Numbered from the stretch's first letter, positions 39,054 through 49,289 are shown. The stretch is 64,000 bases of DNA from Woeseia oceani (GCF_001677435.1 NZ_CP016268.1:3213001-3277000); one strand, 5' to 3'. Translations and numbers: made by a program. Notes: generated from the letters alone by a model not told the origin.

Positions 39054-39899
39054 ATGAGTAACGCGAGTATTCCCAGCTTCGATATCGACTGGAACAACCT
39101 TTACGAAAAATTTCAGTCCATCGGCGTCGATTTCGGCATCAGTCTGATCACCGCTATCGTCATATTCTTTGTCGGTCGGTTGGTAGCAAGGGTATTGGCG
39201 CGCGGCTTGCGCAAGCTCTTACAGGCGCAAAACGTCGACAAGATTCTGGAAAGCTTTGTTTCCAACCTCGTCTACTGGGCCTTGATGGCGTTTGTCATTA
39301 TCGCGGCGATCACCGAACTGGGTATCGAAACCACCTCCTTCATCGCCATGCTCGGTGCGGCCGGTCTGGCGATAGGTCTTGCCATGCAAGGCTCATTGTC
39401 GAACTTTGCTGCAGGTGTGCTGATCGTCCTGTTCCGCCATTACCGGGTTGGTGACTGGATCGAAGCCGGCGGTGTCGCCGGTTCGGTCGAGAACGTGCAG
39501 ATTTTGACAACCACGCTGAAGACCGGCGACAACAAGTCGATCATCATTCCAAACAGCGAAATCATGGGCAACATCATCGTCAACTACTCGGCCAACGCTA
39601 CCCGCCGTGTGGACATGGTCTTCGGCGTTGGTTATGGCGACGACATCGACAAGGTACGCGCGGCCATCAAGGACGTCATCAGTAAAGATGAGCGCATAAT
39701 GGCACAGCCTGAATGCCTGATCGCCGTTGGCGAACTGGCGGACAGCAGTGTGAACTTCAACGTCCGGCCGTGGGTCAAGACCAGCGACTACTGGGCCGTG
39801 AAATGGGACATTACGGAGGCCATCAAGAAACGTTTCGACGAGGAAGGGATATCCATACCGTTCCCGCAACGCGATGTGCACATTATCAAGGACGATTGA
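39054..39899 (+). CDS. mscS: Small-conductance mechanosensitive channel
   Basis: A 281-residue MscS-type channel, close to the E. coli length. Three N-terminal transmembrane helices; the pore-lining TM3 is the Gly/Ala-rich AMLGAAGLAIGLAMQGSLSN near residues 96-115, followed by the beta domain (RVGDWIEAGGVAGSVENV, IIPNSEIM) and C-terminal alpha/beta domain ending FPQRDVHII. It opens on membrane tension to release solutes during osmotic downshock. AGGAAA precedes the ATG. A strong terminator follows. Confidence 0.95.
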   Translation: MSNASIPSFDIDWNNLYEKFQSIGVDFGISLITAIVIFFVGRLVARVLARGLRKLLQAQNVDKILESFVSNLVYWALMAFVIIAAITELGIETTSFIAMLGAAGLAIGLAMQGSLSNFAAGVLIVLFRHYRVGDWIEAGGVAGSVENVQILTTTLKTGDNKSIIIPNSEIMGNIIVNYSANATRRVDMVFGVGYGDDIDKVRAAIKDVISKDERIMAQPECLIAVGELADSSVNFNVRPWVKTSDYWAVKWDITEAIKKRFDEEGISIPFPQRDVHIIKDD

Positions 39900-39924
39900 A
39901 CGTCAGTTCAGCATCCGACAGGAA

Positions 39925-39952
39925 GGCCGCGATTGTTCGCGGCCTTTTTTTT
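39925..39952 (+). terminator. Rho-independent terminator of mscS
   Basis: GGCCGCG (39925-39931) and CGCGGCC (39938-39944) form a perfect seven-pair stem with loop ATTGTT, followed by eight T. It serves mscS on the plus strand. Confidence 0.93.
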
Positions 39953-39962
39953 GCCTGTGGCC

Positions 39963-40877
39963 TCAGTCGTCGAAATCCGGCTCGATGAAGGACCAGCGCA
40001 ATTTCGGGATTCTGTTCTTCAGCGCAACTTCGAGCTCATTGATTCGGGCGACCGCAGTAGCCAGATCCAAGCCCTTGCGAAAACGAATTTTTGCCGCAAG
40101 CATCGTGTCAGGGCCGTACTGAATCGTTATCGTGTTGTAGACCTGTTCGATTTCCTCAACTTCGCTGATCACCTGATCGATCGCCTCGCGAATATCAGGG
40201 TCTGCTGACCGCCCGACCAGCAATGCATGTACGCGTATGGTCAGGAATACGGAAATGACGATCAGCACGACGCCAATACAAATCGAACCGATTGCGTCGT
40301 AAGTGGTATTGCCGGTAATCGCCGCCAGTGAAACAAACATGAAGGCCAGAACCAGGCCAAGCAATGCCGCCGTATCTTCGCCCAGCACGACCGTCAGTTC
40401 CGCGTTTCGCGTGTGCTGCAACCATTCGAAGAAGGGCCGTTCGCCACGTATATGCCTGATCTCACGCAAACAACCCAGCAATGAAAACGTTTCAAGCACC
40501 AACGCAAGACCCAGTACCACCAGCGCGACCCACGCCTGCGACAACGGCTCGGGGTGCAGGTATTTGTGCACGCCCTCGTACATGGAGAACAGACCACCAA
40601 CGCTGAACAGCAGCACGGCAACGATAAAGCTCCAGAAATAACTGGACTTGCCGTAACCGAGTGGATGCTCTTCATCCGCCGCACGTGTCGACTGGCGCAA
40701 GCCGAGATACAACAAGACCTGATTGCCGGCATCCGCAAAGCTGTGTATCGCCTCGGCCAGCATGCTGCCCGACCCGGTCAGCCAGGCCGCCCAGCTCTTC
40801 GCAATGGCAATTCCGGAATTGGCCACAAAGGCATACAGGATCGCGCGCGCGGTGGAGTCGTGAGTGGATGAAGACAT
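39963..40877 (-). CDS. Cation diffusion facilitator family transporter
   Basis: A 304-residue CDF protein with about six transmembrane helices. AEAIHSFADAGNQVLLYLG near residues 44-62 gives the helix-II HxxxD metal site, and a second site is expected in helix V (LGEDTAALLGLVLAF). The cytoplasmic C-terminal domain contains VISEVEEIEQV and TIQYGPDTMLAAKIRF. These proteins exchange Zn2+, Mn2+ or Fe2+ for protons out of the cytoplasm. ATG at 40877 leaves the conserved first helix intact; the frame is open 330 bases further upstream but not coding-like. Confidence 0.92.
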   Translation of the reverse strand: MSSSTHDSTARAILYAFVANSGIAIAKSWAAWLTGSGSMLAEAIHSFADAGNQVLLYLGLRQSTRAADEEHPLGYGKSSYFWSFIVAVLLFSVGGLFSMYEGVHKYLHPEPLSQAWVALVVLGLALVLETFSLLGCLREIRHIRGERPFFEWLQHTRNAELTVVLGEDTAALLGLVLAFMFVSLAAITGNTTYDAIGSICIGVVLIVISVFLTIRVHALLVGRSADPDIREAIDQVISEVEEIEQVYNTITIQYGPDTMLAAKIRFRKGLDLATAVARINELEVALKNRIPKLRWSFIEPDFDD

Positions 40878-41068
40878 GCACAGTATTTCCGAAGGTTGGC
40901 GGCCGCGAGCCGCACACGAATGAAGCGGGCGCGTGCACGTTACCGCAGAGGCCACGTTCAGCACCAGCCGGACGCTGGCTCTGCCCGCGGCAGCGCCGGC
41001 CGCTGTATTGACCACGGCTGAGGCGAAGACTACTGTATATCCATACAGCCAAATGACGCGATCAAGTA

Positions 41069-42130
41069 ATGACTGCACACAAAGGCCGCGGCGCGGTCGG
41101 TCACACCCGCCACCGGTTCGACAGCCGGCCTGTCGAATCCACCGAAGAAGAAGCCTGGGATGCGGCGCAAACCGCACCGCAAACAGTGCTGCGGCCAATG
41201 CAGGCACGGTCCATCATCAGTTACAACGAATCGCCGGATATCCCGTTCGACCGCTCCATAAACCCGTATCTGGGCTGCGAGCACGGCTGCGTGTACTGCT
41301 ATGCACGGCCGTCGCACAGCTACCTCGATCTCTCACCAGGACTCGATTTCGAGACACAGATTTTTTACAAACCCAATGCCACCGAGCGGCTGTTGGCCGA
41401 ATGGGAAAAACCCGCCTATACCTGCGTTCCGATCACCATCGGCGCCAATACAGACCCGTACCAGCCGGTCGAACGCGAACAGCGGCTCACACGGCAATTG
41501 CTGGAGACGTTTTTGCGCCATCGTCACCCGGTCAGCCTCATCAGCAAGGGCACACTGATGCGCCGCGATCTCGATTTGTTACGCGAATTGGCCGCTGACA
41601 ACCTGTGCTCGGTCGCCATCAGCATTCCAACCATGAACAACGACCTGAAACGGATAATGGAACCCCGTGTCCCTGCGGCAACGGCTCGTTTGCGCCTGAT
41701 CGAAGAGTTGAGCGCTGCCGGCGTACCCTGCACCCTGCTCATGGCACCGGTCATTCCGGCCGTCAATGACCGGGAAATCGAAACCATTGTTGCGCGCGCG
41801 GCCGACAGTGGTGTGCAGCGCGCGGCATGGATACTGCTCCGTCTGCCGCACGAATTGCGCAGTATCTTTGCAGACTGGCTCGACGAGCACCTGCCAGACC
41901 GCGCACAGCATGTACTGAGTTTGCTACGCCAGGCGCACGGCGGTCAGGACTATGACAGTCGGTTCGGCATCCGCCAGACCGGCCGGGGTCCCTTGGCCAC
42001 GATGCTCAGCCAGCGCTTTGGCGCGGCCTGCCGGCGAGCTGGCATAGTCTATGGGGAGAACCTCCAGGAGCTGGACTGCTCGCTGTTTCAGAAGCCCGGC
42101 ACAGCGCAGTTTGACCTGCCGTTCAGCTAG
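41069..42130 (+). CDS. PA0069-family radical SAM protein
   Basis: A 353-residue radical SAM enzyme. The [4Fe-4S]-SAM cluster motif is CEHGCVYCY at about residues 70-78 (CxxxCxxC), after the family leader SIISYNESPDIPFDRSINPYLG. Downstream TIGANTDPYQPVE and SIPTMNNDLKRIMEPR are typical of the PA0069/SplB-like group. Substrate unknown. Full length. Divergent from the CDF gene. Confidence 0.93.
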   Translation: MTAHKGRGAVGHTRHRFDSRPVESTEEEAWDAAQTAPQTVLRPMQARSIISYNESPDIPFDRSINPYLGCEHGCVYCYARPSHSYLDLSPGLDFETQIFYKPNATERLLAEWEKPAYTCVPITIGANTDPYQPVEREQRLTRQLLETFLRHRHPVSLISKGTLMRRDLDLLRELAADNLCSVAISIPTMNNDLKRIMEPRVPAATARLRLIEELSAAGVPCTLLMAPVIPAVNDREIETIVARAADSGVQRAAWILLRLPHELRSIFADWLDEHLPDRAQHVLSLLRQAHGGQDYDSRFGIRQTGRGPLATMLSQRFGAACRRAGIVYGENLQELDCSLFQKPGTAQFDLPFS

Positions 42131-42301
42131 GCACCGGTCACACATTGGCGACATCGGCAGCCAGAGCTGCGGCGCATACCGCCAGTTTCGTTCAATACCT
42201 TGGTAGCTACGGCACCAGTACCGCCGGCTATGGCGAGCTTGTATAGTCAGTACACGGATTTTGGCTCGCCGAGAACTTCCGATTTTGCAGGGAGTCTCAT
42301 A

Positions 42302-42337
42302 ATGACTACATCAGGAGTCGCATCGCACCGCCAATGA
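42302..42337 (+). CDS. 11-codon leader ORF translationally coupled to the TPR gene
   Basis: ATG at 42302 encodes MTTSGVASHRQ and ends in TGA that overlaps the ATG of the next gene (ATGA). AGGGAG lies seven bases upstream, a much better ribosome-binding site than any for the TPR gene itself. That arrangement suggests the leader loads ribosomes for the downstream gene. A TATAGT box at 42242-42247 could be the promoter, with a weak -35. Confidence 0.5.
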   Translation: MTTSGVASHRQ

Positions 42338-43839
42338 GATTCATTCACGTTTACAGAATCGCCCGTCTGACGCCGCTGACCATGATCCTGCTCGCGTCCG
42401 GCAGTGTATTGTCGGCTCAGGAACCGGCCAGCAACAACGACGTCTCGAATACCGATGACGAGTTGCAACCCATTACCGTCAGAGACCCGCGCTATACAGA
42501 GAACTTTGCCGACGAAGAGCCGATTGACGACCAGTCATTGGCGGAGCTGGCGCCCTCACCCAGCGAACGCTTGCGCTCATTGTTCAAGCTGTACCGCGAT
42601 GCCGTTGCCGACTCCATGTTCGCCGAAGCGGACACGCTGGCAAAGCAGATCGTCGAACTCACTATCGAAATAAACGGCCTCGACAGTGAAACAACGGCTC
42701 GTGCCATTACTAATCTTGCGATAGCCCAACACGGCAACGGCGACTACGCATCGGCCAAACTGAATTTTCAATCGGCGATCGACATCGTGGAGCGGATCAC
42801 CGACCGATTGAATGAAGACCTGATCAATCCGTTGAAAGGTCTGGCCGCGTCTGAGCTGGCGCTCGGCAATATAGCCGCGGCTGCCGAAACGTTTCAGCGC
42901 GCAACTCACATCAGTCACGTGAATCTTGGACCACACAATCTGGATCAGATTGAACTGCTGGAATCACTGGCGGAATCCTATCTGGCCGCCGGCGATCTCG
43001 ATGAAGCCATCGCCATTCAGGAGCGCATATTTTCGCTGCGGGCGCGCAATGTCGATCTCGACAGTGAAGATATTTTGCCGGCACTGACCAGCCAGGCACG
43101 CTGGCTGCATCGGGTGCAGATGTATGACCGGGAGCGCTACACCTGGCGGCGCGTACTCGCAATACTGGAAGATCATCGCGGGCGTGACGACCTCAGCCTG
43201 ATTGCGCCGCTGACCGGCCTCGGGCAGTCGTACCTGTACATATCGGTGCCCGACACGAACTACTTCCATCCCACCTCAAACACCACCGGCGAAATCTATC
43301 TGAAACGCGCATTGCGAATCGCTGAAGAAAACCCACAGTCCAACTGGGAAATCAAAACTCAGGCAATGATCGCGCTGGCTGATTACTACACACTTACCGA
43401 CAAACCCAGCCGCGCCGAACGCGTCTATCGGGATGCCTGGGAACTGTTGACGGCGAACCCGGATTTCGAGAAGCAGCGAACCGAACTGCTGCAGTCCTTG
43501 CAAATACTGCAGGACATACAGCCGCCACGGTTTTACGGCGTTGATTCCGACGCCGTGCCGTCACGTCGCATCGATGACTTCGAGTCCGGCACGATCGTCT
43601 ACCAGTACTCCCTGTCATCGCGCGGCAAACCGACCAACATCACCTTGCTGGAAGCCCAGCCGGAAGTGTTCGACGACATGGAACGAGCGGTCGCCCGGGA
43701 ATTGCGGCGCTTTGTGCAGCGTCCAAGAGTGGTCGACGGCAACACGGTGCAGACCGACAACCTGACCTATACCCACAACTTCTTTTACCGCGAGAGTGAC
43801 CTACCGGATGCAACCACCGCGGCAGACACTTCGCAATAG
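42334..43839 (+). CDS. Exported tetratricopeptide-repeat protein
   Basis: A 501-residue protein with a signal peptide (about residues 1-27, ending SAQE). An acidic linker follows, then about six TPR-like units between residues 75 and 390 (ITNLAIAQHGNGDYASAKLNFQ, LESLAESYLAAGDLDEA). The C-terminal part (about 400-480) resembles a TonB-like/energy-transfer beta domain (GTIVYQYSLSSRGKPTNITLLE) and ends acidic. Probably a periplasmic scaffold protein. It has no close Shine-Dalgarno sequence and appears to depend on the preceding leader ORF. Confidence 0.8.
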   Translation: MRFIHVYRIARLTPLTMILLASGSVLSAQEPASNNDVSNTDDELQPITVRDPRYTENFADEEPIDDQSLAELAPSPSERLRSLFKLYRDAVADSMFAEADTLAKQIVELTIEINGLDSETTARAITNLAIAQHGNGDYASAKLNFQSAIDIVERITDRLNEDLINPLKGLAASELALGNIAAAAETFQRATHISHVNLGPHNLDQIELLESLAESYLAAGDLDEAIAIQERIFSLRARNVDLDSEDILPALTSQARWLHRVQMYDRERYTWRRVLAILEDHRGRDDLSLIAPLTGLGQSYLYISVPDTNYFHPTSNTTGEIYLKRALRIAEENPQSNWEIKTQAMIALADYYTLTDKPSRAERVYRDAWELLTANPDFEKQRTELLQSLQILQDIQPPRFYGVDSDAVPSRRIDDFESGTIVYQYSLSSRGKPTNITLLEAQPEVFDDMERAVARELRRFVQRPRVVDGNTVQTDNLTYTHNFFYRESDLPDATTAADTSQ

Positions 43840-43893
43840 CACCCAGCGAGCCACCGGCAGCGCAGCGCCATTCGGCAGCCGCCGACGACGCAC

Positions 43894-44769
43894 GTGAGCA
43901 TACGCCTGTTCGCATGTCTGCTCGGCATGATCCTGCCGGCCTCCCAGGCAATGGCTGCCTGCGATTCTGAGTGGCTCGTCGTGTCTGAACAGCGCACCGG
44001 AGACGACCTGCTGCTGTCCGTCAGCAACGAAAGCAATTACCCGCTCACATTCACGCTGCGGCCGCGACCGCGCGGTATCCGCGTCGACGGCCCGTCAGTG
44101 GTAACGGAGACGCTCGCCGCCGGCGAATCGCGGTCCGTTATGCGACTGCTCGACTACCCGGCATCACCCTCTTCTCGGCGAGCGCCCTACAGCTGCTCAT
44201 GGACCGTTGGCGACCAGCATGCTACCCACAATGACGATGCGCTCTATCAATTCCCGTACGCGGCGGGACAGAGTTACCGGGTATTGCAGGGTTACGGTTC
44301 GCGGTTCAGCCATACCGGTCGCGAGCACTATGCCGTGGACTTTAAAATGCCGGAAGGAACCCCAGTTCATGCGGCCAGAGATGGCATCGTTGCACGGATC
44401 GAGGAATCCAATGACATCGGCTGCTGGGAAGACGGTTGCGGCAAGTACGCGAACTTTGTCGTTATTCTGCACAGTGACAATACCACCGGCGAGTATTACC
44501 ACTTGCAGAAAGACGGCGCACTCGTAGAGCCGGGGCAAAGCGTACGCGCCGGTGACCTGATAGCCCTGTCGGGCAACACCGGTCACACGACGATGCCGCA
44601 TTTGCACTTTGCAGTTTACCGGGCGCTCGCATGGGGCCGGACGCAATCGATAGAAGTGCGCTTCGCGAGCGCCGACGGTATCGTCGATCGCCCGCAACGA
44701 AACGCAAAATACGCAGCCATTGCTGCTGACCGTCAGCCCGCCGGCAGCGACAGCGCGATCCGCCGTTAA
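43894..44769 (+). CDS. M23-family metallopeptidase
   Basis: A 291-residue secreted LytM/M23 peptidase. Signal peptide (about residues 1-22, ending AMAA); an immunoglobulin-like N-terminal domain (about 30-100); then the catalytic domain with HYAVDF near residue 145 and HLHFAVYR near 236, the zinc-binding pattern of active members. It would cut peptidoglycan cross-bridges or accessory peptides. Start is GTG at 43894. It ends 19 bases before msrA, so they may be co-transcribed. Confidence 0.91.
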   Translation: MSIRLFACLLGMILPASQAMAACDSEWLVVSEQRTGDDLLLSVSNESNYPLTFTLRPRPRGIRVDGPSVVTETLAAGESRSVMRLLDYPASPSSRRAPYSCSWTVGDQHATHNDDALYQFPYAAGQSYRVLQGYGSRFSHTGREHYAVDFKMPEGTPVHAARDGIVARIEESNDIGCWEDGCGKYANFVVILHSDNTTGEYYHLQKDGALVEPGQSVRAGDLIALSGNTGHTTMPHLHFAVYRALAWGRTQSIEVRFASADGIVDRPQRNAKYAAIAADRQPAGSDSAIRR

Positions 44770-44788
44770 CGACCTACAGGACATCGAC

Positions 44789-45469
44789 ATGAATGCAACA
44801 GACCCCAAAACCCGCATGCCGGAGGCCGCAGCGGCATTGCCGGGCCGTGACGAAGCCGTCGCCGTGCCAGAAAAGCACTTCGTCAATGGCAATGCCATGC
44901 AGGCACCTTTTCCCGATGGCCTGCAACAACTCGTCATCGGCATGGGTTGCTTCTGGGGCGCAGAGCGTCTGTTCTGGTCCACACCGGGGGTTTATTCCAC
45001 GGCCGCGGGCTATGCCGGTGGCCAGACCAGGAACCCCAGTTACCGCGAAGTCTGCAGTGGCCAGACCGGTCACAGTGAAGTCGTGCAGGTGATCTTTGAC
45101 CCCGGCAAGGTCAGCGTTGAGTCGTTGTTGAAACTGTTTTGGGAGTCGCACGACCCCACTCAGGGCATGCGCCAGGGCAATGACCTTGGCACGCAATACC
45201 GCTCGGCGATCTACACCAGCGACCCGGAGCACATGAGCGTTGCCAAACAAACGCGTGACAGCTACCAGCAACAACTGGCGCAATCCGGCTTTCCGGCTAT
45301 CACCACGGAGATTGCACCGCTGGATACGTTTTACTATGCCGAGGAGTATCACCAGCAATACCTGGCCAAGAACCCCGACGGCTACTGCGGCATTGGCGGT
45401 ACGGGTGTCAGTTGTGCGATCGGCACCGGCGTCAGCCAGGGGGCCGCGAGCGGTGCGTTAGCGGGCTAA
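44789..45469 (+). CDS. msrA: Peptide-methionine (S)-S-oxide reductase
   Basis: A 226-residue MsrA with catalytic Cys53 in [10 protein letters not shown]. Conserved [30 protein letters not shown] and a C-terminal resolving-cysteine region ([15 protein letters not shown]) are visible. It reduces methionine-S-sulfoxide in proteins. The C-terminal Cys pair would shuttle electrons to thioredoxin. AGGA lies about ten bases before the ATG. Follows the M23 gene. Confidence 0.97.
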   Translation: MNATDPKTRMPEAAAALPGRDEAVAVPEKHFVNGNAMQAPFPDGLQQLVIGMGCFWGAERLFWSTPGVYSTAAGYAGGQTRNPSYREVCSGQTGHSEVVQVIFDPGKVSVESLLKLFWESHDPTQGMRQGNDLGTQYRSAIYTSDPEHMSVAKQTRDSYQQQLAQSGFPAITTEIAPLDTFYYAEEYHQQYLAKNPDGYCGIGGTGVSCAIGTGVSQGAASGALAG

Positions 45470-45518
45470 TCCGCGTAATATCCGCAACCATTCCCCGACC
45501 CACTGAAGGTAGCAGCCA

Positions 45519-46118
45519 TTGGCGACCCGAACTCCGCGCAAACCGAAAAAACCCAGCCGCAAACAGGCGGAAGAAGCTGTCAGTACGCTGCTGTTGTGGG
45601 CGGGCGATGACCCGCGCAGGGAAGGTCTGCTGGACACGCCCAAGCGGGTTGCGCGCGCATACGAAGACTGGTTCAGCGGCTATAACGACGACCCGGTCAA
45701 TTACCTGAAGCGCACTTTTGAAGAAGTGGAAGGTTATGACGAGATGATCGTCCTGCGTGACATCTCGTTTGAATCGCACTGTGAGCACCACATGGCGCCC
45801 ATCATCGGCTGCGCCCACGTGGGCTACCTGCCGAATGACAAAGTAGTCGGAATCAGCAAGCTCGCCCGCGTGGTGGAAACCTTCGCCCGGCGTTTCCAGG
45901 TGCAGGAAAAAATGACGGCACAGATCGCACACTGCATACAGGACGTGCTGAAACCCAAAGGCGTTGGCGTGGTCATCAGTGCCTCGCACCAGTGCATGAC
46001 CACCCGCGGTGTGCACAAGTCCGGTGTGTCCATGGTCACCAGCCAGATGCTCGGCACCTTCCGCAAAGATGCACGGACCCGCGCCGAATTTCTGAACATG
46101 ATCGGACCTGCCCGCTAG
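45519..46118 (+). CDS. folE: GTP cyclohydrolase I
   Basis: A 199-residue type I GTP cyclohydrolase that makes dihydroneopterin triphosphate, the first step of folate and pterin synthesis. Catalytic and zinc residues are in [16 protein letters not shown] and [12 protein letters not shown], and [20 protein letters not shown] is diagnostic. The start is TTG at 45519 with AAGG ten bases before it; the basic N-terminus is normal for the family. Just upstream of the SMP-30-like gene (7-base gap), probably co-transcribed by position rather than pathway. Confidence 0.96.
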   Translation: MATRTPRKPKKPSRKQAEEAVSTLLLWAGDDPRREGLLDTPKRVARAYEDWFSGYNDDPVNYLKRTFEEVEGYDEMIVLRDISFESHCEHHMAPIIGCAHVGYLPNDKVVGISKLARVVETFARRFQVQEKMTAQIAHCIQDVLKPKGVGVVISASHQCMTTRGVHKSGVSMVTSQMLGTFRKDARTRAEFLNMIGPAR

Positions 46119-46125
46119 ATACGCA

Positions 46126-47226
46126 ATGCAACGCCTGTCGGCTTCCATAGCAGCATCGGCTGGCGCAATCCTATTGCTGGCGCTCGCCTACCTGCTGTTC
46201 TGGCCGGTGCCGGTCCAGCCGAAAGCCTGGCAGGCGCCCGTTGATGAAGGTCATGTCGATCCTTACCTTCGCAATGATCGCTTGCGTAGCGCAACCCACA
46301 TGGACCTCGGTGGCCATACGGGCCCGGAGGATGCTGCGCGCGGAGCGGACGGTGCCCTGTACCTGAGCACCCGTGAGGGCGTGATTCTGCGCTTGACCAG
46401 CGATACACAAGTCGCCAAAGTCTGGGCACGCACCGAAGGCCGGCCACTCGGCATTGAGTTCGATGGCCATGGCAATTTGCTGGTTGCCAACGCCGAACTC
46501 GGACTGCAACGCATTGACCGGCACGGCACTGTGGAATTGCTGCTGGATACAGTGGCAGGCGAAGCACTGGTCTACCCCAACGATGTCGCGGTAGCTGCCA
46601 GCGGCAAGGTGTATCTCAGTGAGTCCACGCGCCGCTTCAGTCCCCGTTTGTTCGGTGGCACCTACCCGAGCAGCATTCTGGACCTGATCGAACACGGCAC
46701 GTCCGGGCGGGTTATCGAGTTTGATCCCGACACCGGCACAGGCCGGGTATTTGCTGACGGCCTGAGTTTTGCCAACGGGATTGCCGTCAGTGCCGACCAG
46801 CGCTATTTGCTCGTAGCCGAGACCGGCGCCTATCGCATCTGGCGTTATCCCTTAAGCGGCGCGCCGCGTGAAATACTGCTCGACAACTTGCCGGACTTTC
46901 CTGACAACCTGAACAACGGTTTGCAGGGACGAGTGTGGGTTGGCCTCATAGCGCCGCGCAATCCGCTGCTCGACCGGCTTGCCGAACGGCCGTTTCTACG
47001 CAAGGTGATACCACGGCTGCCGGCAAACTGGCGCCCGCAGGCATTGCCCCACAGCCACGTAATTGCTGTGAATGTGGATGGCCAGGTACTGATGAACCTG
47101 CAGGACAGCGCTGCCAGCGTGCCGATGATCACCGGCGTTCTCGAAACGCGGCAGAGCCTGTACCTGACCAGCCTGACCAGCGAGCATCTGGCCCGACTCG
47201 ACAAGCGCGACCTCGCTACGCACTAG
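46126..47226 (+). CDS. Membrane-anchored strictosidine-synthase/SMP-30-like beta-propeller
   Basis: A 366-residue protein. One N-terminal transmembrane helix (about residues 10-27) anchors a periplasmic six-bladed beta-propeller with blades such as LGIEFDGHGNLLVANAELG, YPNDVAVAASGKVYLSE and FANGIAVSADQRYLLVAE. It resembles the strictosidine-synthase-like (APMAP/SMP-30) family, whose members often are esterases or lactonases. The actual substrate is unknown. Starts seven bases after folE and converges with the M49-like gene. Confidence 0.88.
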   Translation: MQRLSASIAASAGAILLLALAYLLFWPVPVQPKAWQAPVDEGHVDPYLRNDRLRSATHMDLGGHTGPEDAARGADGALYLSTREGVILRLTSDTQVAKVWARTEGRPLGIEFDGHGNLLVANAELGLQRIDRHGTVELLLDTVAGEALVYPNDVAVAASGKVYLSESTRRFSPRLFGGTYPSSILDLIEHGTSGRVIEFDPDTGTGRVFADGLSFANGIAVSADQRYLLVAETGAYRIWRYPLSGAPREILLDNLPDFPDNLNNGLQGRVWVGLIAPRNPLLDRLAERPFLRKVIPRLPANWRPQALPHSHVIAVNVDGQVLMNLQDSAASVPMITGVLETRQSLYLTSLTSEHLARLDKRDLATH

Positions 47227-47243
47227 CCGGTCGTGGCAGGCGC

Positions 47244-48947
47244 TCAGTCCAGTCCAAGTACCTGCACTCCCTGATCAAAAATAATGTCGACCGGAATATT
47301 GGCTTCGGTCAATCGATCGAGGTCGCGCTGCAATGTCGGCCGTATCACACCGGTTTCGTTGGTCAGACGGTTCGCACCGTCGTAATCACCATCACCCTGC
47401 AAAGTCAGCAGCAGGTCGGACAGGGACGCCATCGCCTCTTCCATGCGCTCGAAATCAACCTTGTAGGTTCCGCTGACCTCGTCGCGCACAAACGCTCCGT
47501 GATCGGCGAAGAAGTTGAACCGAACCATGTTGGCTTTGCCGTGCGCGCTGCTCGCACCGAAGCGCACGGAACGGAAAATACCGGCCATGAAGGTGACGTA
47601 ATTATCGCGCAGATCAATATCTCCGAGTTCTCCGGCAGCATGTAATCGGGAAATCATGTACAGGCCAAGTATGTCGGCCTTACCCTCCTCCATGCTCGAC
47701 GCAACATCTTTCAGCGCGGCACGTACCGTGCGGCTGCCGTCAATCGTGTTCTTGATACCAAGCCCATGGGCTACTTCGTGAAACATGGTATTGGCAAAGA
47801 ACGCGTCGAACGTGATGTGTTGCCGTTGCGATTCGTCCATCAGAATTCCTGCTATCGGTTGCAGGATCTTTTCGAACTTCGCTTGCATCGCATTCTTGAG
47901 TTGCAGGCGACGAGTGCCTTTGGCCAACTGGACTTGCTCATCATTCGGCAAGTTAATGGCGATCGTCTTCGAGCCCGCATTGCTGTGCCCGGCATAGTAG
48001 ACAACGTCATACGCATTCAGATCTGAATCCGTTCCGGGCGTTTCAGCCTTGTAGGCGTCTGCCACCGGCAGACCACGTTGCAGATCCGGAAGAAACGCAG
48101 CGAATCGGGCAAGACGCTCACTCCATTCCGCGTCCTTGAGCAACACGTAGGATTCATAGGCGGTGCGATAACCGTACAAACGGTCCTCATAGCTTTCGAT
48201 AGGGCCGATAACGAGCTCGACAGCGTTTGTCTTGACGTCCATCCAGGCCATATCGCTCGCCTGAAATTCACCAGTCACCAGGGCGTCTGCGCGCAGGCGC
48301 AAGTAATTGCTGAAGCCTTCGTCCTCCGCGAGCTCTGCCGCCTGTTGCAACAACACGGCCGCACGCGCGAGTTCTTCGGCGTATGCCACGTGATAGGGAA
48401 CGAGCTGCAGTTTGCCATTCTCGTCACGGCGTACGAGCGTGTACAAACCGTCTTTCCCGGGCTGGTCCCACGCATCGAACTCCTCACGCGTAATGTCAGC
48501 CGGGTACAAATTGGCGCCCAACGGTTTTGCGCCGAAACCCTCCATGAACGGCTGTTCATCGGCAAGCCGGTCCCATGGCCCGTAGTTGATTGCGGCGAAG
48601 CGCTTTTCCTGCGGATCATCGATGCCGGCCAGCCATTGTCGCCAGTCATCCCGGAAGGCCTGGCGCCAGAACAGATCGTCCATGATGTCGGACGCCTCGA
48701 TCATCAGGCGCAGCATTTCACGCTGCTGATCGGACAGATGGCTCACATCGGCAGTCAATGGAAACGATGCGTAGACATCGGGCCGGGGCGCTGCAACCGC
48801 CGGCGCTGCCTCCTTTGTGGCGACCGGGGCGGACGCGGCAGCGGATGGCGCATCGACAGCGGTCGTGTCCTTCTGGCCGCACGCCGCCAACGCGAATGAC
48901 ATAACGATGAGCGCGCCAGTCTGACGCAACGACAGAGTTTTGTTCAC
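47244..48947 (-). CDS. M49-like zinc metallopeptidase lipoprotein
   Basis: A 567-residue predicted lipoprotein (lipobox LAAC near residue 23). The zinc motif is HEVAH (FHEVAHGLG) with the downstream acid ligand region MEEGKADILGLY, which fits the bacterial dipeptidyl-peptidase III-like (M49) group, though the M49 motif is usually HEXXGH. An Ala-rich linker separates the anchor from the catalytic domain. It should act in the periplasm on peptides. GTG at 48947 is preceded by GGGAG with suitable spacing; the frame is open upstream without such a signal. Confidence 0.78.
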   Translation of the reverse strand: MNKTLSLRQTGALIVMSFALAACGQKDTTAVDAPSAAASAPVATKEAAPAVAAPRPDVYASFPLTADVSHLSDQQREMLRLMIEASDIMDDLFWRQAFRDDWRQWLAGIDDPQEKRFAAINYGPWDRLADEQPFMEGFGAKPLGANLYPADITREEFDAWDQPGKDGLYTLVRRDENGKLQLVPYHVAYAEELARAAVLLQQAAELAEDEGFSNYLRLRADALVTGEFQASDMAWMDVKTNAVELVIGPIESYEDRLYGYRTAYESYVLLKDAEWSERLARFAAFLPDLQRGLPVADAYKAETPGTDSDLNAYDVVYYAGHSNAGSKTIAINLPNDEQVQLAKGTRRLQLKNAMQAKFEKILQPIAGILMDESQRQHITFDAFFANTMFHEVAHGLGIKNTIDGSRTVRAALKDVASSMEEGKADILGLYMISRLHAAGELGDIDLRDNYVTFMAGIFRSVRFGASSAHGKANMVRFNFFADHGAFVRDEVSGTYKVDFERMEEAMASLSDLLLTLQGDGDYDGANRLTNETGVIRPTLQRDLDRLTEANIPVDIIFDQGVQVLGLD

Positions 48948-49289
48948 TGTTCGGACTCCCGTGCGGGTTGCAGAAAGTCCCGGATTATCGCACAGCCGGG
49001 GAAAAAGGCGGTCAGCACGGCCTTGGCATTGGCCGGCAGGTAAAGCACGAACCACGCCCGGCTTGCCGGCAGAAGGTTCTACGTCGTCCGAACAGCACTG
49101 TCATGCGCGGCCGGGCACTTGCCAGCAGCGCCGCGCAGGGATTGAACCGGGCTCGTGCAACCAGCGATACCGTCGCTACCGCCACGAAGACGGCAACAAC
49201 GCGTGCTCAGCAGGCGACTGAGTTCTGAACTTGACCCGCGCTCAGCAAGCGGCCAGCGAGCAGCCGACCAGCAACGACCGCGCCGTGCC
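48948..49289. other. Intergenic region upstream of the M49-like gene
   Basis: About 340 bases between the M49-like gene and the small hypothetical gene. No coding frame with plausible composition or ribosome-binding site, and no strong hairpin. Presumably holds the M49 gene promoter. Confidence 0.5.

Noticed and set aside
48968..49228. Plus-strand 86-codon frame upstream of the M49-like gene
   Set aside because: No ribosome-binding site, random-looking composition and overlap with the likely promoter region.
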